Source: JBCBTD01 sp039818825
Lineage (GTDB): Bacteria > Pseudomonadota > Alphaproteobacteria > Geminicoccales > Geminicoccaceae
NCBI GenBank assembly: GCA_039818825.1
Contig: JBCBTD010000006.1
Location: 1-64,000 of the forward strand
Direction: 5' to 3'
DNA: 64,000 bases
In this document: positions 1 to 8,580 of the stretch, piece by piece
How the letters are laid out: every line of letters starts with the position of its first letter
Numbering within the stretch: the stretch's first letter is position 1
The notes under the pieces: model-generated
The model's input: the letters and a program-made list of their open reading frames with translations, nothing else
Told to the model about the DNA's origin: nothing
Databases searched by the model: none
Translations under genes and position numbers: made by a program

Positions 1-240
1 GTGGCGCGGAACACCTCGGGCCGGCGGAGTGCCCTCGACAGCCGCACGACACGGCCCCCAGGCTATCGGCTCAGCCAAATCATCCGCAAACGGATCGAGG
101 AAGCCTTCGGCTGGAAGAAACAGGTGGTCCCGATGCGCAAGACCCGCCATCGCGGCCTCGACCGTATCGGCTGGCAGTTCACCCTCACCGCCGCGGCCTA
201 CGACCTGATCCGCATCCCCAAGCTGCTGGCCGCGGCCTGA
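1..240 (+). pseudogene. IS5-family transposase, C-terminal part
   Basis: This is the last 79 codons of a DDE transposase that begins upstream of the window, so it is partial here; whether the gene is intact cannot be seen. The segment RKRIEEAFGWKK carries the final catalytic Glu region of IS5-type transposases, and the tail RKTRHRGLDRIGWQF followed by TLTAAAYDLIRIPKLL is typical of the family's C-terminus. No terminal inverted repeat was recognised in the 136 bases between its stop and the next gene. It marks the left edge of the window as a place visited by insertion sequences. Confidence 0.85.
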
Positions 241-376
241 TGCGCCCGAAGCCCGCCCCGATGACCGACCACCGCGCTCCCGAGCCGGGACCCAGCCCCT
301 TCGGGGCCTCCTGACGCAACGTCACCATGCGACCAGAGCCAGTGCGCCTCCGCCATCAAGCTGTTTCCGCAGCCTG

Positions 377-1630
377 CTAGGTCCATCGTTCGTACAGAGC
401 CGTTGCCAACACTCGAGCCACTTCATCGATCTCGCCGTCGGTCGTTACGAGCGGGAACACCAGCGTCATCTGCCCGCCCGATGCGGTGACGTTGAGCCCT
501 GCCCGATAGAGCCGCTCGACCAAAGCGGTCGTCTGGGTTGCAACAGACTCGCGGAGTGCCAGCGAGACCGACGCTCCCTGGTGGCCTATTGCGGTCACCA
601 CGCCATCGGTGCCGAACTCGGCCTTCAAACCGGTGACGAGCCGCGCGCCGATCCGGCACGCGCGGGGGAGCAGCTTTTGGTCTTGGAGGATCTCGAGGAC
701 TTCGAAGCCAATGCGACATCCGAGCGTGCTCTTCTCGTGCGTGTAGTGTCCGATGCCGAGATCGCCTCCTACGTTGAGTTCGGCGCGCCCGACGAGTGCC
801 GCCAACGGCACCAGTGCGCCCCCAAGAGCTTTACCCACTGCCACGAAGTCGGGAGCGATCCCGGTCGCTTCCGCCGTGAAAAAGTGACCGCTGCGGCCAA
901 GCCCACGCGGGATCTCGTCGAAGAGGAGCAGCACGGCGTGGGCGTCGAGGAGGGCGCGAAAGCGCGGCCAGAACCAAGCGGGCGGCGTCGTTGGTGCCGC
1001 GGGCTGCGGCTCGGCGACCAGGAGGCCGATTTCGCGATGACGTTCGAGCAGCGCCTCGAGCGCGGTAAGGGCGGCGAGGGCCGACGCCTCCAGAACGTCG
1101 GGCCCGTTCCAAAGCGCCAAGGCGGGCAGGTGATGGCAGTCGGGCAAGAGCGGCCCGAGCACGGGCGGGCGTTCGTGGGCGCGGCCGCCGACCGCGAGCG
1201 CCCCCAGCCCCGCACCGTGCCAGCTACCCTCGAAGGCGACGACGCCGTGGCGACCGGTGGCGAGGCGCGCGAGCTTCAGGCCGATTTCGATCGCGTCGCT
1301 GCCACTCGGCGCGAACAGGACGCGTGCCTCACCCCAGGGCCAAGCGCCGACGAGTCGCTCGGCGAGGTCGACGGCGATCGGGTTGGTGAAGCGCCGCGGC
1401 GCGAAGGGCAACGACGCCATCTGCTCTGCCGCCGCCACGAGTAGGCGCGGATGACCGTAGCCCAAGAGGTGACACCCGTTGCCGTGGGCGTCGAAGACCC
1501 AGTGTCCGTCGCTGTCCTTGAATCGCGTCCCGCGTGCCTCGACGATCGTGCGGCGCACCGGAGACGACGTGCTCTGGTGGAAGAAAACCCGCGCGTCGCG
1601 GGCCACAACGTCTGCATCGGTCTGGTCCAT
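377..1630 (-). CDS. PbfA-like PLP enzyme (aminotransferase class III fold)
   Basis: This is a fold-type I PLP enzyme of the class III aminotransferase family, 417 residues. Visible landmarks are the phosphate-binding SGSDAIEIG near residue 110, an aromatic W-H pair near 137, the PLP-ring aspartate in LLLFDEIP near 238, and the Schiff-base lysine in FVAVGKALGG near 267. The N-terminal FFHQSTSSP resembles PbfA, the 1-hydroxy-2-aminoethylphosphonate ammonia-lyase of phosphonate degradation. The neighbouring AEP-type transporter and LysR gene support that reading; by fold alone it could be an ordinary aminotransferase. No PbfB/PbfC oxygenase is in the window. I chose the ATG at 1630; a GTG at 1657 in frame would add nine residues. 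It is divergent from the LysR gene. Confidence 0.75.
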   Translation of the reverse strand: MDQTDADVVARDARVFFHQSTSSPVRRTIVEARGTRFKDSDGHWVFDAHGNGCHLLGYGHPRLLVAAAEQMASLPFAPRRFTNPIAVDLAERLVGAWPWGEARVLFAPSGSDAIEIGLKLARLATGRHGVVAFEGSWHGAGLGALAVGGRAHERPPVLGPLLPDCHHLPALALWNGPDVLEASALAALTALEALLERHREIGLLVAEPQPAAPTTPPAWFWPRFRALLDAHAVLLLFDEIPRGLGRSGHFFTAEATGIAPDFVAVGKALGGALVPLAALVGRAELNVGGDLGIGHYTHEKSTLGCRIGFEVLEILQDQKLLPRACRIGARLVTGLKAEFGTDGVVTAIGHQGASVSLALRESVATQTTALVERLYRAGLNVTASGGQMTLVFPLVTTDGEIDEVARVLATALYERWT

Positions 1631-1659
1631 CGTGCGCCGTGTGCGGTATCGTTTCACTC

Positions 1660-1690
1660 TGATGGGTTGTTTATAGATTTCTAGAACGAA
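1660..1690. promoter_or_regulatory. Candidate LysR operator in divergent promoter
   Basis: This AT-rich stretch lies between the divergent PbfA-like and LysR genes, in otherwise GC-rich DNA. It contains the palindrome TTCTAGAA (1679-1686) inside TAGATTTCTAGAAC. LysR regulators usually bind an imperfect palindrome in the shared divergent promoter, so this is the obvious candidate. The assignment rests on position and symmetry only. Confidence 0.35.
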
Positions 1691-1703
1691 TGTAGAGTGA
1701 CTT

Positions 1704-2657
1704 ATGGATGCAGGTGAACGCGGCGCGAAGGGTGCATTGGAACGGTCGCTGCGGCTCGGTCAGGTTCGTGCGTTCAACGCCGTCGTCCGGCACGGCAGTT
1801 TCTCCGAGGCCGCCCGCGCCATCGGCGTCAGCCAGCCCGCGGTGACCTTGCAAATCCGCGGGCTCGAGGAGGCGGCCGGCGGACGTGTGTTCCAGCGCGG
1901 CGGCGCCGCGGAGCTCACGCCGCTCGGGCAGAGCCTGCTTTCGGATCTGCGGACGCTTGGCCATCTGGTCGACCATGTCGAGGGCAAGCTGGGCGCCAGT
2001 CGCGACCTGATGGCGGGAAGCCTCGCCGTCGGCCTGTGTGGTCCCTTCGTCGGCATGCCGCTCGTCAAACGTTACGCAGCAGCCTTTCCCAACATCGCCA
2101 TCAGCACGCGCCTCGCCAATGGAAAGCAGCTCATCGAGGCGGTACGCGCGCAGACGGTCGATGTGGCGGTGGTGACGCTCGAGGGGCCGGCGCACGATCT
2201 TTTCAACTTGTTGCTGGCGACCCAGCGCGTCGCGATTCTGGCGCCGTCCGATCATCGTCTCGGAGCTCGGGGCCGTATCCGCCTCGCCGAACTGGAGGCG
2301 GAGCCGCTGGTGATCCGCGAGCGCGGCTCGATGACGCGCCAAGTCTTCGAGGTGGGGCTCGCACGGATCGGTCTCAGAATCGATCCCGCCTTCGAGTTCG
2401 CGAGCCGCGAGGCCGTCAAAGAGGCGGTGGCGTGTGGCCTGGGCCTGGGCATCGTGCTCGATCGCGAGGCCGGCGCCGACCGCCGGCTCATCACGCTGAC
2501 GATCGAGGACGCAGGCTTCACCGCTGGCGAGTATCTGATCTGCCCACACAGCCTGGCAGGGTTGGGGCCGGTGGGCGCCTTCGTCGAAACGGCTCGCACA
2601 CTGTTCCAACCGTCGCCGGAGCCTGGCTGTCAAGAAACCGTCGCAGAACTCAGCTAA
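1704..2657 (+). CDS. LysR-family transcriptional regulator
   Basis: A 317-residue LysR regulator. The N-terminal winged helix-turn-helix spans about residues 17-78, with VRAFNAVVRHGSFSEAAR and GVSQPAVTLQIRGLE as the recognition region. A type 2 periplasmic-binding-protein effector domain follows to the C-terminus. It is divergent from the PbfA-like enzyme and sits directly before the AEP-type binding protein, so it probably controls both, with a phosphonate or a breakdown product as effector. That effector is inference. Start is an ATG closely following the AT-rich intergenic stretch. Length is normal for the family. Confidence 0.88.
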   Translation: MDAGERGAKGALERSLRLGQVRAFNAVVRHGSFSEAARAIGVSQPAVTLQIRGLEEAAGGRVFQRGGAAELTPLGQSLLSDLRTLGHLVDHVEGKLGASRDLMAGSLAVGLCGPFVGMPLVKRYAAAFPNIAISTRLANGKQLIEAVRAQTVDVAVVTLEGPAHDLFNLLLATQRVAILAPSDHRLGARGRIRLAELEAEPLVIRERGSMTRQVFEVGLARIGLRIDPAFEFASREAVKEAVACGLGLGIVLDREAGADRRLITLTIEDAGFTAGEYLICPHSLAGLGPVGAFVETARTLFQPSPEPGCQETVAELS

Positions 2658-2722
2658 TCCACAAACGTTCCTTATGGGCTGCGCTGGACGTAAGACCCGA
2701 CCGAGCGAACGTGGAGGACACC

Positions 2723-3682
2723 ATGCCCAAAAGCTTCCGCATCACGGCGCCTTGGACCCTGGTCGTGGCCGCCATGCTTGCCGCTGGCGCCGCCGAGGGT
2801 CGCGAGCTCGTGATCTACACGGCCAATTACCGGATCAGTGACGCGCTCGTCGCCGCCTACCAGTCGCAAAACCCGGAGCTCGAGATCAACGCCATCAGCG
2901 GTAGCACTGGCCCCATCGCCGAGCGCGCGATTGCGGAGATGGGCAACCCGCAGGCCGACGTGGTCTACCTGCTCAACGAGCCGACGCTGACCATGATGCG
3001 TGACGCTGGCGTCTTCGAGCCCTACGAGCCACGAGCCTCGCCGATCCCCGCCGAGCACCGCGACCCGGACGGCTTCTTCACCAACTTCATGATGAACGCC
3101 ATGGTGATGCTGGTGAACACCGATCGGCTAGCCGAGCGTGAACTGCCCATGGCCACGTCGTGGGAGGACCTGCTCAATCCCGTCTACGAAGGTGAGATCA
3201 ACATCGCCTCCCCGGCGAAGTCGGGCACCGGTTATACGATCTACACGACACTCTGGGATGCGTTCGGGTGGAACTACATGGACTACCTGGACGCCAACGT
3301 CTTCACGTACAACGATGGCGGTGGCGCGGCGGGCCAGCAGGCCGGCGCCGGCGAAATCGCCATCGGCCTGACGCACGACGCGGCGGCGTTCGAGCAGAAG
3401 GCGGCCGGCCGACCAGTCGAGATCGTCTTCCCGACGATCACGCCTGCCAACTACGAGGGCGGCGGTCTCGTCGTCGGAGCGCCCAATCCCGAAGAAGGCA
3501 AGCGCTTCCTCGACTGGGTCGCGAGCGAGGAGGCGGCGGCCATCGTCCAGCCCTTCGTCACGGCCTCGACCGTGCCTGGGTACACCCAGGTTCCGGAGGG
3601 CAACCGCCAGTTCTGGCGGGTGCAGCGGCCGGTCGACCGTGATGTCTTTCTCGAGGAATGGACCAAACGCTTCGCGCGCTGA
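2723..3682 (+). CDS. Fe3+/AEP-type ABC transporter substrate-binding protein
   Basis: A 319-residue periplasmic binding protein with a Sec signal peptide (basic start, then a hydrophobic stretch ending in AAGAAEG). The mature part opens with ELVIYTANYRISDALVAA, typical of the extracellular solute-binding family 1/iron-binding superfamily that includes PhnS2, the putative 2-aminoethylphosphonate-binding protein. The reading frame is open far upstream, but the ATG at 2723 follows GGAGGACACC and starts the signal peptide, so I chose it. A stem-loop follows the gene before the ATPase gene. Together with the next two genes it forms a complete importer. AEP specificity is inferred from the PbfA-like neighbour; iron or another phosphonate is possible. 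Confidence 0.8.
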   Translation: MPKSFRITAPWTLVVAAMLAAGAAEGRELVIYTANYRISDALVAAYQSQNPELEINAISGSTGPIAERAIAEMGNPQADVVYLLNEPTLTMMRDAGVFEPYEPRASPIPAEHRDPDGFFTNFMMNAMVMLVNTDRLAERELPMATSWEDLLNPVYEGEINIASPAKSGTGYTIYTTLWDAFGWNYMDYLDANVFTYNDGGGAAGQQAGAGEIAIGLTHDAAAFEQKAAGRPVEIVFPTITPANYEGGGLVVGAPNPEEGKRFLDWVASEEAAAIVQPFVTASTVPGYTQVPEGNRQFWRVQRPVDRDVFLEEWTKRFAR

Positions 3683-3693
3683 AGCGAGAACGA

Positions 3694-3718
3694 CCGGCGC
3701 GGCCGCTGGCTGCGCCGG
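3694..3718 (+). terminator. Intercistronic stem-loop after binding-protein gene
   Basis: An 11-base inverted repeat with one mismatch, CCGGCGCGGCC pairing with GGCTGCGCCGG across a GCT loop, lies 12 bases after the stop of the binding-protein gene and 9 bases before the ATPase gene. There is no T-run, so it is more likely an mRNA-stabilising or attenuating hairpin, which would raise binding-protein levels over the membrane components, than a full terminator. Confidence 0.5.
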
Positions 3719-3727
3719 CCATCGACG

Positions 3728-4786
3728 ATGCATCTCGTCGTCTCCGGGCTGACCAAGTGCTTCGCCGGTGTGACCGCGGTCGATCGAGCCTCGCTCGCCG
3801 TGGCCGAGGGGGAGTTCGTCACGCTCTTGGGCCCGAGCGGCTGCGGTAAGACCACCTTGCTACGCCTCGTCGCCGGCCTCGTCGAAGCGGACGCCGGGCG
3901 CGTCATGGTCGCCGGGCATGATCTCTCGGGTGTTCCGGCGGAGGCCCGCGGCTTCGGCTTCGTGTTCCAGGCCTACGCACTCTTTCCGACCAAGACGGTC
4001 GCCGAGAACATCGCGTTTCCGTTGATGCTCCGGGGCGCAGCTACGAGTCTACGCCGGCAACGCGTCGATGAACTGGCGCAGCTCGTCAGCATCGATGACT
4101 TGCTCGACCGCTACCCCCACGAGCTTTCCGGCGGTCAGCAGCAGCGGGCAGCGCTGGCCCGAGCACTCGCAATGGAGCCACCCCTGCTGTTGCTCGACGA
4201 GCCGCTCTCGGCGCTGGACGCCCGCATCCGACAACGTTTGCGCCGGGAGTTGCGGGAGCTGCTCGGGCGCATCGGCGTGACGGCCCTCTACGTGACGCAC
4301 GACCAAGAGGAAGCACTGGAGCTTTCCGACCGTATCGTGCTGATGGACGAGGGTCGCATTGTCCAGACCGGTACGCCCGAGGAGGTCTATCTCCGACCGG
4401 CGACGCGCTACGCCGCCGAGTTCATGGGGCGGGCGGCGATCCTCGTGGTCGAGGTCGGGTCCGACGGCAGCCTCATACCAGCGGTCGGGCCGACGGTCGG
4501 CGGTGTCGCGCACGATCTGGCACCCGGTAGTCGGGGGGCGTTGTGCCTTAGGCCGGAATTCGTCGAGCTTCGTCCACCCGAGGGAGCCGAACTCGAGGGG
4601 GTCGTTCGCGACGCCCGTTTCCTGGGCGCGCAGACTCGTGTCTGGGTCGAGGGTCCGTGGGTGACGATCGTCGAAGCCGACGTCAACCCGCGCGACTGGC
4701 GCTGCTTGGGACTGGTGCCGGGCGATCGGGTCGGCCTCGATCTCCGGCGCGAGGGTTTGGTCGTCCTCCCGGAGACCGCGCCTTGA
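3728..4786 (+). CDS. ABC transporter ATP-binding protein (PhnT2/FbpC type)
   Basis: A 352-residue importer ATPase. Walker A GPSGCGKTT is at residues 35-43, the Q-loop in FVFQAYALFP, the signature LSGGQQQRAALARAL near 137, Walker B LLLLDEPLSALD, and the H-loop in YVTHDQEEALELSD. A C-terminal TOBE-like regulatory domain follows from about residue 240. This layout matches the ATPases of iron(III), putative AEP and spermidine importers. The next gene starts at a TTG overlapping this gene's stop, indicating translational coupling. It energises the permease encoded next. Confidence 0.85.
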   Translation: MHLVVSGLTKCFAGVTAVDRASLAVAEGEFVTLLGPSGCGKTTLLRLVAGLVEADAGRVMVAGHDLSGVPAEARGFGFVFQAYALFPTKTVAENIAFPLMLRGAATSLRRQRVDELAQLVSIDDLLDRYPHELSGGQQQRAALARALAMEPPLLLLDEPLSALDARIRQRLRRELRELLGRIGVTALYVTHDQEEALELSDRIVLMDEGRIVQTGTPEEVYLRPATRYAAEFMGRAAILVVEVGSDGSLIPAVGPTVGGVAHDLAPGSRGALCLRPEFVELRPPEGAELEGVVRDARFLGAQTRVWVEGPWVTIVEADVNPRDWRCLGLVPGDRVGLDLRREGLVVLPETAP

Positions 4787-6867
4787 GGCACCGGTTTTCC
4801 GCGTTGATGATGGTGCTGATCGTCGCCGGCGGTGTCGGTGTTTTCGTCGCGCTGCCGATCGGCGCCGTGCTGAAGGCCAGCTTCGAGACGCCGCGGCCGC
4901 TGTCGCTCGCGGAGCTCGTAAAGGCGACCGAGGCGGTCCTCGTGTTCCTGCCGGCGGACGAGCGCGCCGAACGCCTGGTTGGCTGGTGGGAACGGGCCAG
5001 GCTGGAGGAGCAAGTCGATACGACCCGAACCGCCCTGCAGCTTGAAGGTCTGCCGGTCGGTTGGCGCACGAACGAGCGCTACGACGTGCAGGCAGAGGCG
5101 GCAGCAGCGGCCCTGGCGGGGCTGCCTTCGGCCGAGCGTGCCGCGGTCGAGGCGCAGCTGCCGCTCGTCAATGCAGCGCTCCACAAGCGCGTGCTCATTG
5201 CCACCATCGTCAAGGATACGTTGCCGACCAGCGAGGTCGAAGCCTTCCGCGCTGGCGTCGTGCCTGGGCTCGGCCTCGCCAACTACACCGCGCTCCTGAT
5301 CGACCCGCGCCTGCAGCGCGCCGCCCGGAACAGTTTGGCACTGGCTGCCACGACCGCCACAGGCGTCACCTTCCTGGCGTTCGCACTCGCCTACGGCGTC
5401 CAGCGCGCACGCATTCCCGGCGCACCCGTAGTGCGCGCTGTCGTGCTCTTGCCATTGGTGTCGCCGCCCGTGCTCGTCGCCTTCGCGACGTTGCTGCTGT
5501 TCGGCCGGCAGGGCCTCGTTACCAAGACCCTGTTCGACGACACGCTCGGCCTGATCGACGCCCACACGACCAACATCTACGGCTTCTGGGGCGTCGTCAT
5601 TGCCCAGCTCATCGGCCTGCTGCCTGCAGCCTACATCATCGTCGACAACGCGCTGTCGCGACAGGACGCGAGCCTCGAGGAGGCGGCGGTGAGCAGCGGC
5701 GCCGCGTTCCGCCAAGTGCTGCGGCACGTGACGCTGCCGTTGGCGGCGCCCGGTCTAGCCCGGGCGTTCATCGTCGCGTTCGTCCTCAGCATGACCGACT
5801 TCGGCAATCCCGGCGTCATCGGCCAAGGGTTCCCGGTGCTCGCGGGCGAGATCTACGATCTCATCGTCGGCCAACGGGCGTTCCCGCTCGCAGCCGCGCT
5901 CTGCGTCTGGCTGCTCGTACCCGGTCTCGGTCTCTACCTCCTGGCAGAGCGCGCTTTCCGCCGGCCGCGCTACGACGCCGGCCTCCGCGCGTCCGCTGGG
6001 TTCAGTGTCGCCGTCCCCGCCGCCGTAGGCCGCATGTTGACCGCCATTGCCATCGCCACGACGGGGCTCATCGCGTTGGTCTTCGCCGTGGTGGTCGCTA
6101 GTGCCTTCACCGTCTACTGGGGTGTCGACTACGGCTTCACGCTCGCGCACTTCAGGGGCGAGCGTGTCGACGAGGCGTTCGCTGGGACCGGCTTCGGCAC
6201 GCGCTATCTCGGTCTCGACGCGGTCTGGGTGAGCCTTCAGGTCGCGTTCGTGGCAGCACCGCTCGGCGGCTGTTTCGCGCTTCTCGCCGCCTACACGCTA
6301 GACCGCTTGCGACCGCCGGGCCACGTGTTCTTGGGCTTTTTGGCGCTGCTTCCGGCGGTCTTGCCGGGGATCATCTTCGGCATCGGCTATCTCGTCGCCT
6401 TCAACAACCCGTTCGGTCGGCCGGAGCTCGCGCTTACGGGCACACTCGCCATCCTCGTCATCAACGTCATGTTCGGGAACCTCTTCGTCGGCGTTCTCGC
6501 GGGGCGCACGGTCCTACAGAAGGTGGCAGGCGGCATAGAGGACGCAGCACGCACGCTCGGCGCCGGAGCCTGGCAGCGCTTTCGCCATGTGCTCCTGCCG
6601 CTCATGCGGCAAGCATTCCTCCTTGGCGCGCTCTACGTTTTCATCGACGCACTGACGACGCTGAGCTCGGTCATCTTCCTCGTGAGCGGCCGGCACATGC
6701 TGGCTTCGGTCCTCATCTTCAACCAGGCGAGCGGCGTCGAGTACGGCTCGGCCGCCGCCAAGAGCGTCGCGATCCTCGCCATCGTGCTGGCCGTCGTCGC
6801 GATCGCCTTCCTCGTCGAACGCCGCTTCGCCCGCCTGGTGGGCGAACGGCCCCGGCGGAGGGCGTGA
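4783..6867 (+). CDS. Fused two-domain ABC permease (PhnU2/FbpB type)
   Basis: A 694-residue inner-membrane permease with two binding-protein-dependent transport domains in one chain, as in FbpB and PhnU2. The two EAA-like cytoplasmic loops are visible as ASLEEAAVSSGAAFRQVLRH and GIEDAARTLGAGAWQRFRH. I chose the TTG at 4783, which overlaps the preceding stop as TTGA; an ATG at 4807 would remove eight residues. After the first membrane segment there is an extra polar, Ala/Glu-rich stretch of roughly 140 residues (about 30-170) before the first transport domain, so the protein is longer than its usual relatives of around 550 residues. That insert should face the periplasm. Confidence 0.82.
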   Translation: MRHRFSALMMVLIVAGGVGVFVALPIGAVLKASFETPRPLSLAELVKATEAVLVFLPADERAERLVGWWERARLEEQVDTTRTALQLEGLPVGWRTNERYDVQAEAAAAALAGLPSAERAAVEAQLPLVNAALHKRVLIATIVKDTLPTSEVEAFRAGVVPGLGLANYTALLIDPRLQRAARNSLALAATTATGVTFLAFALAYGVQRARIPGAPVVRAVVLLPLVSPPVLVAFATLLLFGRQGLVTKTLFDDTLGLIDAHTTNIYGFWGVVIAQLIGLLPAAYIIVDNALSRQDASLEEAAVSSGAAFRQVLRHVTLPLAAPGLARAFIVAFVLSMTDFGNPGVIGQGFPVLAGEIYDLIVGQRAFPLAAALCVWLLVPGLGLYLLAERAFRRPRYDAGLRASAGFSVAVPAAVGRMLTAIAIATTGLIALVFAVVVASAFTVYWGVDYGFTLAHFRGERVDEAFAGTGFGTRYLGLDAVWVSLQVAFVAAPLGGCFALLAAYTLDRLRPPGHVFLGFLALLPAVLPGIIFGIGYLVAFNNPFGRPELALTGTLAILVINVMFGNLFVGVLAGRTVLQKVAGGIEDAARTLGAGAWQRFRHVLLPLMRQAFLLGALYVFIDALTTLSSVIFLVSGRHMLASVLIFNQASGVEYGSAAAKSVAILAIVLAVVAIAFLVERRFARLVGERPRRRA

Positions 6868-7005
6868 ATTGATGCGGCGCCCCAACGTCCGACCACCGCC
6901 GCATCACCGGTGCGTCACACACCGACGCTACGCACCGCACCGGACGTCGTCGCCCGCGCGCTGCCTCGCGGAAGCGCGCTTCCATCCAGAGAGAAGGGGA
7001 CACCC

Positions 7006-8580
7006 ATGCCCAACCTCACGCACCTCCGCCGTCGTCACGTGCTCGCCGGCAGTGCCGCCCTCGCCGGCACTGCGGCCCTGTCGTTTCCGAAGCCCGCGAT
7101 TGCCCAGGGCGACCGACCCGACCTCGTCATCGCCGTCCAGGGACTGCGTGACGGCCACGAGCCGATCGACGCCATTTCCAACGTCGGCTTGCGCGTTGTG
7201 AACGCGATGTTCGACACGCTGTTCTACCGCGACTTCCTGGGCTCGCCCGCCGGTGACGGCACCGAGATCCAGCCGGCCATCGCGACGGGGATCGAGCGCA
7301 TCGATCCACAGACGGTCCGTGTCACGATCCGCAACGACGTGCTGTTCCATCACGGCGAGCGGCTGACAGCCAAGGACGTCGCCTTCTCCTTCGGCGAGGA
7401 CCGCATGTTCGGCGCCGAGCCGCTGACACCGCGCGCCGCTTACTTCAAGCCCGATCTGGAGACGGTCCGCGAGATCGATGACCAGACCGTCGAGTTCGTG
7501 ACCAAGGGCCCCGACTACACGATGGAGAAGCGTCTCGCTTCGTGGATCGCCTGGGTCGTGCCGGCGGACTATTTCCGCGACCGAGGCCTGGAGGGCTTTG
7601 GCCAGGCGCCAATCGGGACGGGCCCTTACAAACAGAAGGAATTCGTCCGCGGCGACCGCATCGTGCTGGAGGCCAACGACGACCATTGGCGCGGCCGGCC
7701 AACGGCGCGCACGGTGACCTTCGTCGTCGTGCCCGAGACCGCGACCCGCCTCGCCGGCCTCGTTTCCGGCGAGTACGACATTGCCTGTGCGCTGAACCCC
7801 GACAACATTCCGCTGCTCGACCGCTACGACAGCGTCGACGGCCGCGGCGCGCAGATCGAGAACACCCACCTGATCGTCCACAACCAGGTCGACAACGTCC
7901 TGGCGGACAAGCGCGTCCGCCGGGCGATGCATCTCTCGATCGACCGCGAGGCGCTCAACCAGGCGCTCTGGGGTGGCCTCGCCGGTGTCACCAACGGCTT
8001 CCAGCTGCCCATGCAAGGACCAGCCTACGACCCGGACCGTCCCGCCTACCGCCAGGACCTCGCCCAGGCGAAGGCGCTTCTCGCCGATGCAGGCTACGCC
8101 GGCGAGCGCATTTCCTACCGCACGCTCAACGACTACTATGTGAATTCGGTCGCGGCGGCGCAGGCCATGCAGCAGTGGTGGCAGGCGGCAGGTCTCGACG
8201 TCGAGATCGAGATCAAAGAGAACTGGGGCCAAGTCACGGGCGACGGCCTCATGAGTCGCAACTGGTCGAACGGATTCCCGCTGACCGACCCGGTCGCGCC
8301 CCTGACCACGGACTGGCACCAGGGCAGCAACGTGCAGCGCAACTACGGCTGGACCCCGCCGGAGGCGTTCGACGCGCTGTTGTCCCAGATCCGCACGACG
8401 CCGAACGGCCCCGAGCGCACCACCGCGTTCCAGCGCGCGCTCGACATCTGGGACGACGAAGCTCCCGGCACGCCGCTCTACCGCCCTTACGAGCTCTATG
8501 GTGTGCAGCGGTCGATCCAGTGGCGGCCAGTCACGTTCGAATGGATGGACTTGCGTCCGCACAACCTCGCCTTCGCATGA
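7006..8580 (+). CDS. Family 5 (dipeptide/oligopeptide-type) solute-binding protein
   Basis: A 524-residue SBP_bac_5 periplasmic protein. The N-terminus has a twin-arginine-like export signal (RRRHVLAGSAAL with a hydrophobic run ending before QGDRPDLVIAV). The ATG at 7006 follows AGAGAAGGGGA and starts the signal, so it is preferred over upstream in-frame starts. The mature region shows family features such as FSFGEDRM and IGTGPYKQKEF. The first ATPase gene starts inside this stop codon (ATGA). It is the receptor of the five-gene importer that ends at 12304. The ligand is unknown; peptides, opines, nickel and some glycosides use this family. Confidence 0.87.
   Translation: MPNLTHLRRRHVLAGSAALAGTAALSFPKPAIAQGDRPDLVIAVQGLRDGHEPIDAISNVGLRVVNAMFDTLFYRDFLGSPAGDGTEIQPAIATGIERIDPQTVRVTIRNDVLFHHGERLTAKDVAFSFGEDRMFGAEPLTPRAAYFKPDLETVREIDDQTVEFVTKGPDYTMEKRLASWIAWVVPADYFRDRGLEGFGQAPIGTGPYKQKEFVRGDRIVLEANDDHWRGRPTARTVTFVVVPETATRLAGLVSGEYDIACALNPDNIPLLDRYDSVDGRGAQIENTHLIVHNQVDNVLADKRVRRAMHLSIDREALNQALWGGLAGVTNGFQLPMQGPAYDPDRPAYRQDLAQAKALLADAGYAGERISYRTLNDYYVNSVAAAQAMQQWWQAAGLDVEIEIKENWGQVTGDGLMSRNWSNGFPLTDPVAPLTTDWHQGSNVQRNYGWTPPEAFDALLSQIRTTPNGPERTTAFQRALDIWDDEAPGTPLYRPYELYGVQRSIQWRPVTFEWMDLRPHNLAFA

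Noticed and set aside
2036..2722. Long N-terminal extension of the AEP-type binding protein.
   Set aside because: It overlaps the LysR gene in another frame, is Arg-rich, and the ATG at 2723 has a ribosome-binding site and begins a signal peptide.
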